This document shows positions 1-5,762 of a stretch of DNA of 5,784 nt, one piece after another. This DNA comes from an uncultured Phycisphaerae bacterium (GTDB taxonomy: Bacteria > Planctomycetota > Phycisphaerae > Sedimentisphaerales > Anaerohalosphaeraceae): assembly GCA_937995495.1 (NCBI GenBank), contig CALKKA010000199.1, positions 1 to 5,784 of the forward strand, in the 5' to 3' direction. Position 1 is the stretch's first letter. Each line of letters opens with the position of its first letter. The notes beneath the pieces were generated by a model. That model made no database searches. It was not told the origin of the DNA and saw only the letters and a program-made list of their open reading frames with translations. The position numbers were made by a program, and so were the translations under genes.

Positions 1-420
1 CCACAGGTGCGGCATGTCATCTGGGACAAGCTGCGGCAACTTAAAAAACAGGGCACCACCCTGCTCTTGACAACGCATTACATGGAAGAGGCGTTCGCTT
101 TGTGCGACACAATCCTGATCCTGCATCAGGGACAAAAGGTACTGCAGGGTTCACCCAAGGAACTGCTGGCCGAACACATTGAAGAATATGTGCTGGAGCT
201 AACGGAAAACGAAACAGACATCGACACACTCGGTAATCTGCTCCAGGGAAATGTCCGTATTGACCCGTCCGGCCATACGGTACGATTTTATTCAAACGAT
301 ATCGAGGCCTTAAAAACGGTCGCCGATAATTTGCCGGTGGGCCAGTACTTCCTGAGACAGTCCAATCTGGAAGATGTTTTTCTCAAAACGACGGGGAGGA
401 CGCTGAATGAAAAACAGTAA
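1..420 (+). CDS. ABC transporter ATP-binding protein, ABC-2/NodI-like, C-terminal part (5' truncated by window)
   Basis: This is the 3' part of an open frame running in from the left edge (139 codons plus TAA). The first residues, PQVRH, match the stretch just after Walker B and the D-loop in NodI/DrrA/CcmA-type ATPases (usually LDPQ.R). The sequence TTLLLTTHYMEEA follows and carries the switch (H-loop) histidine, codon 76-78, plus the usual 'MEEA..LCD' continuation. The last 85 or so residues resemble the accessory domain of drug and polysaccharide exporters and end in the typical 'SNLEDVFLKTTGR' element. Walker A, the signature motif and Walker B lie outside the window. The protein would bind and hydrolyse ATP on the cytoplasmic face and power the permease encoded next, whose gene overlaps this one by 14 bases. 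The substrate cannot be told from sequence. The family is clear; the subtype is less so. Confidence 0.93.
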   Translation, partial: PQVRHVIWDKLRQLKKQGTTLLLTTHYMEEAFALCDTILILHQGQKVLQGSPKELLAEHIEEYVLELTENETDIDTLGNLLQGNVRIDPSGHTVRFYSNDIEALKTVADNLPVGQYFLRQSNLEDVFLKTTGRTLNEKQ

Positions 421-1216
421 CCCAATCCTCTACCCCCCTCTGCGAAATCGCCTTTACAGTGTGTGGTATCGACACATGCGGGTTTATGGACAGCACATCG
501 TCAGCAACGGTTTTCCGCCGTTTTTGGAACCACTGATCTTCCTGGCCGGCATCGGACTGGGTCTGGGTCAATACATCACCGAAGATATCGGAGGACGGAG
601 CTATCTGGAATTTCTGGCCATTGGCCTTTTGGTCACGGCGTCGATGTGGACCGCCTCATTTGAATGCACATTCGGGACATTCATTCGTCTGGAATTTCAA
701 AAAGTCTATGACGGCATGCTCGCCGCCCCAATTACTGCCAAGAACCTGGTCGTCGGTGAGATCTTCTGGGCCGGTTCGAAAGGACTTTTCTTTTCATTGG
801 CTGTCCTATTGGTCCTGTGTGTTGTCTCAGCTTTTGGACAGGTCATTGTTCCGCTGCCGAATGCACTGGCAGCACCGATCATTGGGCTATTCAATGGGAT
901 GATGTTTGCCACACTGGGCCTGCTGGTCACATCCTTTGTCAAGACGATCAACCATTTCAATTTTTTCATGACCGGGATGATCTCGCCAATGTTCTTCTTT
1001 TCCGGTGTGGTTTTTGAGATTGACCGACTGCCCGAAAACATCCGTCCCATCGCGGAGATCGTACCCCTGACACATTCGGTGAGGCTGATGCGATCAATCT
1101 GCGGCGATGAATGCAACTTGGTAACAGGACTCTGGGATGCAACATACATTGTTCTCTTTACATTGATCGTCGGATATTTTGCTGTCAAACGGCTGAAAAA
1201 AAGGCTAATCCTTTAA
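407..1216 (+). CDS. ABC-2 type transporter permease (NodJ/DrrB-like)
   Basis: A 269-residue integral membrane protein of usual length for ABC2_membrane permeases. An N-terminal cytoplasmic stretch precedes about six hydrophobic segments, near residues 38-58, 68-88, 115-140, 148-175, 183-202 and 235-258. The order and the motifs 'LEFLAIGLL', 'YDGMLAAPI' and 'MFFFSGVVFEIDRLP' are typical of the NodJ/DrrB group. It would form the transmembrane channel, probably as a dimer, with the ATPase encoded upstream. The start at 407 is supported by a strong Shine-Dalgarno GGGAGG at 394-399, seven bases away, inside the end of the ATPase gene. The overlap suggests translational coupling. Family members export lipo-oligosaccharides, drugs or other amphipathic compounds, but no substrate can be assigned here. 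The following ispG starts 14 bases after the stop and probably shares the transcript. Confidence 0.93.
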   Translation: MKNSNPILYPPLRNRLYSVWYRHMRVYGQHIVSNGFPPFLEPLIFLAGIGLGLGQYITEDIGGRSYLEFLAIGLLVTASMWTASFECTFGTFIRLEFQKVYDGMLAAPITAKNLVVGEIFWAGSKGLFFSLAVLLVLCVVSAFGQVIVPLPNALAAPIIGLFNGMMFATLGLLVTSFVKTINHFNFFMTGMISPMFFFSGVVFEIDRLPENIRPIAEIVPLTHSVRLMRSICGDECNLVTGLWDATYIVLFTLIVGYFAVKRLKKRLIL

Positions 1217-1230
1217 CTGGATAAATCATA

Positions 1231-2286
1231 ATGATCACACGACGAAAAACAAAAACCGTATCGGTCGGCTCGCTCAGGTTGGGGCATCGGCATCCAGTCG
1301 TGGTCCAGACCATGACCAAGGTGTTTACAACAGATGTAGCCGCCTGTTTGCGTCAGATACGCAAGTTGGAGAAGGCCGGTTGTGGGATGGTGAGGATCGC
1401 CGTACCGACCAAGGCCGATACCGAGGCGTTCACCAAGATCGTTGCCAAGTCTCCAATGCCAGTCGTAGCGGATGTGCATTTCTCCGCCGCGCGTGCGATC
1501 GAAGCCATCGAAGGCGGTGCTGCCAAGATACGCCTCAATCCCGGTAATGTTAAAGACAAGAAAGACATCCGCCGGATCATTGAGTGTGCAAAAGCGCACA
1601 TGATCGCCATCCGTGTGGGAGTAAATGAAGCCAGCATCCGCGATTTAAAAGCGGATGTACCGGCATCCAAACGCACTGCCCTGATGCTTAAAGAGTTACG
1701 GTCTTATGTGCGGCTGTTTGAAAAGGCAGGATTCGACAACCTTGTTCTAAGTGCTAAAAGCGCTGACACGACCCGAACCATTGAGGTCAACCGGGCTATC
1801 GCAGCCAATTTTGAATATCCCATCCATATCGGTTTAACCCATGCGGGGCTTCCGGAAGATGCCCTTATTCCCTCATCGGTCGCTATCGGCACTCTTCTGG
1901 CCGAGGGCATCGGCGATACCATCCGCGTCAGCATTGCGGGCGACCCCGTCAAAGAAATCACTCTCGGCAGACAGATTTTAAACTCTCTGGGTCTGGATTT
2001 CCGTGTCGGGCCGGAGTTGATTGTCTGCCCCACCTGTGGCCGATGTCAGGTTAATGTGGTCGGATTAGCAAAAAAAGTACGAAAAAGACTGGAAGGCATG
2101 ACCAAACAGGTACGCGTAGCCGTGATGGGTTGTGTTGTTAACGGTCCCGGCGAGGCCGCCGATGCAGACATCGCAATTTGCGCAGGTGCCGGTAAAGGAT
2201 ACATTTATAAAAACGGCAAAAAAATCGCCGTCGTGGATGAAGAGAATCTCCTCGATGTGTTGGCTGAGAAAATCAATAATTTTTAA
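1231..2286 (+). CDS. ispG: 4-hydroxy-3-methylbut-2-en-1-yl diphosphate synthase (IspG/GcpE)
   Basis: IspG is a cytoplasmic 4Fe-4S enzyme that reductively converts methylerythritol cyclodiphosphate to HMBPP, the penultimate step of the MEP isoprenoid pathway. The 351-residue length matches the compact bacterial form (E. coli has 372) without the plant/Chlamydia-type insertion. Visible hallmarks are 'PVVVQTMT' (22-29), 'RLNPGN' (101-106), 'GIGDTIRVS' (226-234), 'CPTCGR' (266-271) and 'GCVVNGPGE' (300-308). Cys266, Cys269 and Cys301 fit the cluster ligands, with Glu308 as the conserved glutamate; all are offset by exactly four from E. coli C270, C273, C305 and E312. Several other conserved positions differ: MTK for MTN, LTHAG for TEAG, GVNEAS for GVN.GS, and an extra Cys272. 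No good Shine-Dalgarno precedes the ATG, and the 14-base gap to the permease suggests coupled translation. The identification is secure. Confidence 0.97.
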   Translation: MITRRKTKTVSVGSLRLGHRHPVVVQTMTKVFTTDVAACLRQIRKLEKAGCGMVRIAVPTKADTEAFTKIVAKSPMPVVADVHFSAARAIEAIEGGAAKIRLNPGNVKDKKDIRRIIECAKAHMIAIRVGVNEASIRDLKADVPASKRTALMLKELRSYVRLFEKAGFDNLVLSAKSADTTRTIEVNRAIAANFEYPIHIGLTHAGLPEDALIPSSVAIGTLLAEGIGDTIRVSIAGDPVKEITLGRQILNSLGLDFRVGPELIVCPTCGRCQVNVVGLAKKVRKRLEGMTKQVRVAVMGCVVNGPGEAADADIAICAGAGKGYIYKNGKKIAVVDEENLLDVLAEKINNF

Positions 2287-2350
2287 GTTTTTTCATTTTT
2301 TCTGAAACAGCTTTGACCCTTTTTTCGTATTATTGGTTGACCATCATTAT

Positions 2351-2416
2351 GACAGAGAAAATCGTTCTGTCGATTCACAGTTTTGTGAATTCTGAAAACG
2401 TGAAAGAAGACTTTCG
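2351..2416. other. Three consecutive short hairpins in the gene-free stretch after ispG
   Basis: Three small inverted repeats follow one another. The first is GACAGA 2351-2356 with TCTGTC 2366-2371. The second is ATTCACA 2373-2379 with TGTGAAT 2384-2390, around a four-base loop. The third is GAAAG 2402-2406 with CTTTC 2411-2415, around AAGA. None is followed by a T-run, so they are not intrinsic terminators as they stand. They lead into the larger folded element at 2435-2517 and could be the 5' part of the same transcript, or a structured 3' UTR of ispG. No convincing sigma70 promoter lies directly in front; TTGACC at 2313 and 2337 lack a well-spaced -10. The strand is not decided. Confidence 0.4.
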
Positions 2417-2434
2417 GGAAGTGGTGTTAATAAA

Positions 2435-2524
2435 GGGATCCGCTCCCACCCCGAGAACTGAGAAGTTCTGAGGCGTGTAGGCTGAGAAGATGAAGAGTCT
2501 TCCTCCCGTCGGACCCCTGTTTTT
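2435..2524 (+). ncRNA. Candidate structured RNA: three-way junction followed by T-run
   Basis: An outer stem pairs 2435-2442 with 2510-2517 (seven of eight pairs, one A-C mismatch). It encloses two hairpins. Hairpin 1 (2447-2477) has a perfect six-pair AGAACT/AGTTCT stem capped by a GAGA tetraloop of GNRA type, and extends outward with CC/GG and CAC/GTG after small internal loops. Hairpin 2 (2480-2507) has GAAGA/TCTTC around a seven-base loop, with GA/TC and GG/CC further out. A T-run at 2520-2524 follows the outer stem on the plus strand and touches the stop codon of the converging membrane-protein gene. I do not recognise a family: SRP RNA, 6S, tRNA, TPP and hammerhead signatures are absent. 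It could be a small RNA, a 3'-UTR-derived RNA of ispG, or a shared terminator between converging genes. The fold is by eye. Confidence 0.4.
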
Positions 2525-2915
2525 ATGCGCTATTGGTGCTTTTTTTCAAGACAGCATATGCAATTGCGAATAAAATGATCCAGCCAAAATCCATTATCGC
2601 AAACGGCTTCCATACATAAGGAATTTCAACGGTAAACCAATAATAAAATACGATACTGCAGTAAGCGACTTTCAATGCAATTCCATAGGGAATCAGATTA
2701 ATGTTCTTATCCGGTGCATAGGCGACTGAGGCAAACATCCATGCAAAGATCATTAACAACAACGCTGGGAACTGCACGTACCCAAAATGGTTCGGCGGCG
2801 TGACATCGAATCGCTGAAAGATCATGGATGGAACCAGAAGAAAGGCCAACCCCAAAAAGCCATCATACACAGCTGCGAGAGAAAATAGAATGGAGGCCAC
2901 TTGCTTTTTTTTCAT
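2523..2915 (-). CDS. Small four-helix integral membrane protein, function unknown
   Basis: The product has 130 residues if translation starts at 2915. That start is chosen because AGGAG (2927-2923) lies seven bases before it; an in-frame ATG eight codons upstream (2939) has no such site in front. Four hydrophobic segments can be seen near residues 8-30, 48-66, 76-94 and 105-124. The sequence is aromatic-rich in the last two thirds, with 'DVTPPNHFGYVQFP' between helices 1 and 2 and 'KVAYCSIVFYYWF' in helix 3. No catalytic motif or signal peptide separate from helix 1 is visible. It is the second gene of a pair, 31 bases after another four-helix protein, and likely shares that promoter. The arrangement recalls small DoxX-like or DUF-type membrane proteins, but I cannot name a family. 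Its stop codon abuts the T-run of the structured element that converges on it. Confidence 0.82.
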   Translation of the reverse strand: MKKKQVASILFSLAAVYDGFLGLAFLLVPSMIFQRFDVTPPNHFGYVQFPALLLMIFAWMFASVAYAPDKNINLIPYGIALKVAYCSIVFYYWFTVEIPYVWKPFAIMDFGWIILFAIAYAVLKKSTNSA

Positions 2916-2922
2916 AAGAAGG

Positions 2923-2927
2923 CTCCT
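2923..2927 (-). promoter_or_regulatory. Shine-Dalgarno AGGAG deciding the start at 2915
   Basis: AGGAG on the minus strand, with seven bases to the ATG at 2915. It favours the shorter 130-residue product over the 138-residue reading from 2939. Confidence 0.75.
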
Positions 2928-2946
2928 AAATTTTGACACCCTATAT

Positions 2947-3324
2947 TCATAACGACGAAACCTTTATCAGAAATGCTACAATACCAATGAGAATGGATAC
3001 AACGGGAATAAAAAATAAATGCCTGAAAAAAGGTTTCATGGCGGACAGGTAACAGACCAGCGGCATCGTAATTGCTCCAGCAATCAGGGAGTAGGAGGAA
3101 ATACGGACCCCGGACTCAATGGAAAACAGATGTCCAGAAAGTACAAAGGCCAAATTAATAAATGCGATGCCGAAAAAGGAAATATGAGCAAGACGAATCA
3201 TACGCCTTCGCCAGGATGGATATCCTCCGAGCCAGTCTTCCTGATAAAAAAATAAGCCTGGGACGGCTCCCGAAATGCAACCGGCCAAAAAACCGATCCA
3301 TACTGCGTACAGATTTGCGATCAT
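2947..3324 (-). CDS. Small four-helix integral membrane protein, function unknown
   Basis: A 125-residue protein with four hydrophobic segments, near residues 5-27, 46-66, 76-96 and 101-121. Between helices 1 and 2 lies a charged loop with 'YQEDWLGGYPSWRRRMIRLAH', which is probably cytoplasmic by the positive-inside rule. Small residues (GCISGA) in helix 1 suggest tight helix packing. The ATG at 3324 has GAGGG (3336-3332) seven bases upstream, and an in-frame stop lies about 50 bases further up, so the start is well bounded. It is the first gene of a two-gene unit with the next membrane protein (31-base gap), led by a near-consensus promoter at 3426-3398. The histidine and arginines in 'RLAHISFFG' are the only candidates for a cofactor or lipid contact. 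I recognise no named family, and the function is unknown. Confidence 0.82.
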   Translation of the reverse strand: MIANLYAVWIGFLAGCISGAVPGLFFYQEDWLGGYPSWRRRMIRLAHISFFGIAFINLAFVLSGHLFSIESGVRISSYSLIAGAITMPLVCYLSAMKPFFRHLFFIPVVSILIGIVAFLIKVSSL

Positions 3325-3397
3325 AAACTGGCCCTCATAAACATTTCCGTCTCTGTGAAGCTTCGTGAGTCATGATGATGCATACACGATGATCTTC

Positions 3398-3426
3398 ATT
3401 CTATTAGAAGGAATTTCCCCTGTCAA
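3398..3426 (-). promoter_or_regulatory. Sigma70-type promoter for the membrane-protein pair
   Basis: Minus strand: -35 TTGACA (3426-3421, perfect), a 17-base spacer, and -10 TAGAAT (3403-3398, five of six). Transcription would start near 3391, leaving a leader of about 65 bases before the ATG at 3324. It sits just beyond the terminator of the slyD-like gene, so the pair is an independent unit. Confidence 0.75.
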
Positions 3427-3452
3427 CCTCTTAAACACCTCCAGGAATGCAC

Positions 3453-3489
3453 AAAAAAAGGCCCGCTTGATATGCTCAAACGGGCCTTT
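3453..3489 (-). terminator. Intrinsic terminator of the slyD-like gene
   Basis: On the minus strand, AAAGGCCCG (3489-3481) pairs perfectly with CGGGCCTTT (3465-3457). Inside, one mismatch is followed by four more pairs (TTGA/TCAA) and a five-base loop. A run of seven T (3459-3453) follows. It starts 19 bases after the stop codon at 3508. Plus-strand reading gives the same stem with a weaker T tail, but no plus gene ends here. Confidence 0.93.
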
Positions 3490-3507
3490 GGTCTTTATAA
3501 AAGCGAG

Positions 3508-3936
3508 CTATACGATTTCAACCAGCTCAACATCGAATGTCAGGTCTTCGCCTGCCAGCGGATGATTTCCGTCCAAGGTGACGGTCTTGTCGTCAAACGC
3601 CGCAACCGTCACAGTGAAGGGTTGCCCATCCGGATCCTGTGCGGTCAGACGCAGGCCAACCTGCAGTTCGATCTCATCAGGAAGCGTGCTTCGGTCGAGG
3701 GTCTGTGTCAATTCCTCTCGCGGCTGGCCATAGGCGCCATCAGCGGGAATTTCGATGCTTTTTTTCTCACCAACGGCCATCTCGACCATCGCCTCTTCAA
3801 ACGCAGGGATCATCTGTTTGCCGCCAATGGTAAACTGCAGCGGATCGGCATCGATTGAACTGTCAAAAATATCGCCGTTATCCAGTTTGCCGGTATAATG
3901 AACCTTAACGGTATCACCGGTTTTTGCTTTTGCCAT
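3508..3936 (-). CDS. FKBP-type peptidyl-prolyl cis-trans isomerase, SlyD-like
   Basis: A 142-residue cytoplasmic foldase/chaperone that catalyses cis-trans isomerisation of prolyl bonds. The FKBP domain is split as in SlyD. The first half holds 'VHYTGKLDNGDIFDSS' (12-27) and 'GGKQMIPAFEEAM' (38-50); the second half is 'DGNHPLAGEDLTFDVEL' (122-138). Between them, residues 70-121 form the insert-in-flap (IF) chaperone domain. The metal-binding Cys/His-rich tail of E. coli SlyD (196 residues) is absent, so a nickel role is unlikely; such short forms are common. There is no signal peptide. The ATG at 3936 has GAGGAA (3948-3943) six bases upstream. The gene is monocistronic, with its own promoter (4006-3978) and terminator (3489-3453), and is transcribed divergently from the cardiolipin synthase gene. 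The family is certain. I leave the symbol blank because the short form is often named only as FKBP-type PPIase. Confidence 0.95.
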   Translation of the reverse strand: MAKAKTGDTVKVHYTGKLDNGDIFDSSIDADPLQFTIGGKQMIPAFEEAMVEMAVGEKKSIEIPADGAYGQPREELTQTLDRSTLPDEIELQVGLRLTAQDPDGQPFTVTVAAFDDKTVTLDGNHPLAGEDLTFDVELVEIV

Positions 3937-3977
3937 GGTAAATTCCTCAAATAAAGTTTTTATTCTAATTTGAAAAT

Positions 3978-4006
3978 ATCAGAACACACCATACCAGGGA
4001 TGTCAA
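3978..4006 (-). promoter_or_regulatory. Promoter for the slyD-like gene
   Basis: Minus strand: -35 TTGACA (4006-4001, perfect), a 17-base spacer, and -10 TCTGAT (3983-3978, four of six). The predicted start near 3971 gives a leader of about 35 bases with the GAGGAA ribosome site. The -10 is weak, so this assignment is less certain than that of the membrane-protein pair. Confidence 0.55.
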
Positions 4007-4071
4007 AAAGATAATCAGAATTTGGGGAATGTATGAAATACCAGCGTAGTTATGTTCATTTACAATCACTC

Positions 4072-4099
4072 TTGATTTTTGAGTTAACAAGCGTACAAT
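4072..4099 (+). promoter_or_regulatory. Promoter for the cardiolipin synthase gene
   Basis: Plus strand: -35 TTGATT (4072-4077, four of six), a 16-base spacer, and -10 TACAAT (4094-4099, five of six). The expected start near 4106 leaves a short leader of about 17 bases containing AAGGAG (4112-4117), five bases before the ATG. It is divergent from the slyD-like promoter, and the two -35 boxes are about 65 bases apart. Confidence 0.65.
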
Positions 4100-4122
4100 A
4101 AATCCAAAATGAAGGAGTTTTC

Positions 4123-5583
4123 ATGGACTATATACTTAGTTTTTGCACATTGACACTGATTCTGAACCTTCTGATTGTAATTGGAATCTCTGTTCGGGTC
4201 ATTATGAAACGCCCCTCACCGGGTACGGCGTTTTGCTGGCTCTTTATCGTCGCTTCGTTTCCATTTGGAGGTTTAATTCTCTATCTGCTTATTGGCGATC
4301 GGCGTCTGGAACTAAGTAGAAAAAAGCGATTTGACATCTTGCACGCGGATTTTAAAAGGATTTCTAAAATGATCCCTCGAGATCTGATTGAAGTCGACTG
4401 GTCCCGTCATCCAACCGCGGCACAAGCCATGGACCGCCTTGGTCATAGAATGACAGGCTACCCAAGCGTACAGGGTTGCCGTTTTAAGATGTATTCAGAA
4501 ACAGAAGAAATCCTCGACGCTATCGCCCGCGATGTGGATGGGGCTCAAAATTCTGTACTGATGGAATTTTATATCTGGAACGTCGGCGGCAAAGCAGATG
4601 ATGTTTTAAACGCGGTCATTCGTGCCTCCGAAAGAGGGGTTCACTGTCGACTTTTGATCGATTGTCTGGGAGCCAGCAAATGGTGGAAAAGTGAACAGCC
4701 CCAACAACTTCGCGATTCAGGCGTTCAGCTTTGCCGTGCCTTGCCAGTGGGACTTTTTCGTACACTGACCAGCCGCAATGATCTTCGTATGCATCGTAAG
4801 ATCGTCATCGTCGACAGTCAAATCGCTTGGACCGGCAGCATGAATATGGTCGATCCGGCTTTCTTTAAACAGGATGCGGGATTCGGTCGCTGGATCGATG
4901 CCATGGCTCGTCTGCAAGGTTCTGCGGTTGTTCCGCTTACTGCCACAATGCTTGGCGACTGGTCGATTGAAACAGGAGAATCTATCGAAGATCTTCTCAA
5001 AAGCATGCAGTTAGGCAGCGTTCGTCTCGATGGATCGACAGACATTCAAGTGGTCCCTTCCGGCCCGGGGCAAACCAACGACGGGCTTCTGCAAATGTTA
5101 TTGACCATGATTCACGCAGCACAGGATGAACTGGTCCTGACAACCCCCTATTTGGTTCCGGATGATTCTCTGCTCAAGGCCCTACGGGGGGCGGCGGCAA
5201 GAGGTGTACGAGTAATACTCATTGTCCCCAAAAAAGTAGACTCCCTGATGACTCGATATGCCAGTCGTTCATATTATGACGATCTGATGGATATTGGCGT
5301 CGAGATTTTTCTCTATACCGGCGGTCTGCTACATACCAAATCCATTACCGTCGACGGGAGGATGTCTATGTTCGGTACGGTGAATCTGGATATGCGAAGT
5401 TTATGGCTCAATTATGAAGTGTCCCTGTTTGTGTATTGTCAGGAATTTTCACAGCAATTACGGGCATTACAGCAAACCTATATCGACTGCGCCGAGCAAC
5501 TTGATCCGCCCCTATGGAGCAAACGACCGTTTGCTATAAAGATGCTCGAAAATACGCTGCACCTTATGAGCCCATTGCTTTAA
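4123..5583 (+). CDS. cls: Cardiolipin synthase (ClsA-type, two HKD motifs)
   Basis: A membrane-anchored phospholipase D superfamily enzyme of 486 residues, the usual length for ClsA. It joins two phosphatidylglycerol molecules into cardiolipin and glycerol at the inner membrane. Two N-terminal helices (about 4-26 and 37-57) form the PLDc_N anchor, with the typical 'PFGGLILYLLIGDRR' ending. Two catalytic motifs follow: H224-K226-D231 in 'MHRKIVIVD' and H404-K406-D411 in 'LHTKSITVD'. Each is followed by its Gly-Ser/Thr-x-Asn element (GSMNM, GTVNLDMRS). The C-terminus 'LMSPLL' is also typical. The start at 4123 is fixed by AAGGAG at 4112-4117. The gene has its own promoter (4072-4099) and ends convergently to an rRNA operon. 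No dedicated T-rich terminator for it is seen, so the shared hairpin at 5621-5650 may serve. All key residues are present; other PLD-type transferases are a remote alternative. Confidence 0.95.
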   Translation: MDYILSFCTLTLILNLLIVIGISVRVIMKRPSPGTAFCWLFIVASFPFGGLILYLLIGDRRLELSRKKRFDILHADFKRISKMIPRDLIEVDWSRHPTAAQAMDRLGHRMTGYPSVQGCRFKMYSETEEILDAIARDVDGAQNSVLMEFYIWNVGGKADDVLNAVIRASERGVHCRLLIDCLGASKWWKSEQPQQLRDSGVQLCRALPVGLFRTLTSRNDLRMHRKIVIVDSQIAWTGSMNMVDPAFFKQDAGFGRWIDAMARLQGSAVVPLTATMLGDWSIETGESIEDLLKSMQLGSVRLDGSTDIQVVPSGPGQTNDGLLQMLLTMIHAAQDELVLTTPYLVPDDSLLKALRGAAARGVRVILIVPKKVDSLMTRYASRSYYDDLMDIGVEIFLYTGGLLHTKSITVDGRMSMFGTVNLDMRSLWLNYEVSLFVYCQEFSQQLRALQQTYIDCAEQLDPPLWSKRPFAIKMLENTLHLMSPLL

Positions 5584-5612
5584 GCAAACAGCTGAATGTT
5601 TCTCATATGCGC

Positions 5613-5650
5613 AAAAAGGAAAGGCCCGCTTGCTTTCGCAAAGGGGCCTT
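5613..5650 (-). terminator. Intrinsic terminator of the rRNA operon
   Basis: On the minus strand, just after the 5S gene, AAGGCCC (5650-5644) pairs with GGGCCTT (5627-5621). An inner TTGC/GCAA stem is capped by a GAAA tetraloop, and a T-rich tail runs to 5613. It begins five bases past the 5S 3' end. One arm shares 13 identical bases with the slyD-like terminator. In the plus direction only a weak AT tail follows, so it may also slow transcription from cls. Confidence 0.88.
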
Positions 5651-5655
5651 ATAAA

Positions 5656-5762
5656 TCCTGGCAATCACCTACTTTCGCCTTACGACTATCATCGGCCGGA
5701 AGGGCTTAGCTACTGAGTTCGGGATGGGATCAGGCGTTTCCCCTACCGTAAGGTCACCAGGA
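5656..5762 (-). rRNA. rrf: 5S ribosomal RNA
   Basis: The minus-strand sequence carries the 5S core: 'CCCATCCCGAACTCAG' (loop B/helix III/loop C region), 'GGCCGATGATAG', 'GCGAAAGTAGGTG' (loop E/helix V side), and a closing helix I of TCCTGG (5762-5757) with CCAGGA (5661-5656). Length is about 107 nt, short against the usual 115-120. The loss is mainly in helix IV, reduced to about three pairs closed by a GTAA tetraloop. Aligned by eye with Firmicutes and E. coli 5S, one base near position 66 is also missing. This pattern recalls the Planctomycetes 5S type. The 23S gene presumably lies beyond the right edge. The ends are set by helix I and may be off by one or two bases. Confidence 0.95.

Noticed and set aside
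706..1188. 160-codon minus-strand open frame opposite the permease gene
   Set aside because: It lies wholly antisense to a clear permease, has low-complexity composition without family features, and has no ribosome site; it is a shadow frame.
2269..2296. AT-only hairpin AAAAT/ATTTT at the end of ispG followed by T-runs, as an ispG terminator
   Set aside because: The stem is five A-T pairs only and overlaps the stop codon, so it is too weak to call; the stronger structure near 2435-2524 is a better candidate end.
2313..2342. Two TTGACC boxes after ispG as -35 elements for a small RNA
   Set aside because: No -10-like hexamer occurs at 16-18 bases from either box.
2480..2507. CTGAGA and CTGAGAAG resembling TPP riboswitch or hammerhead core
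   Set aside because: The partner TPP motifs are missing, the hammerhead core needs CTGANGA plus GAAA at the right place, and no plus-strand gene follows.
3341..3347. Tiny leader frame (seven codons) whose TGA overlaps the ATG at 3324
   Set aside because: It has no ribosome site of its own and is too short to support beyond chance.
3472..3858. 128-codon plus-strand open frame opposite the slyD-like gene
   Set aside because: It is antisense to a certain FKBP gene and starts inside its terminator; it is a shadow frame.
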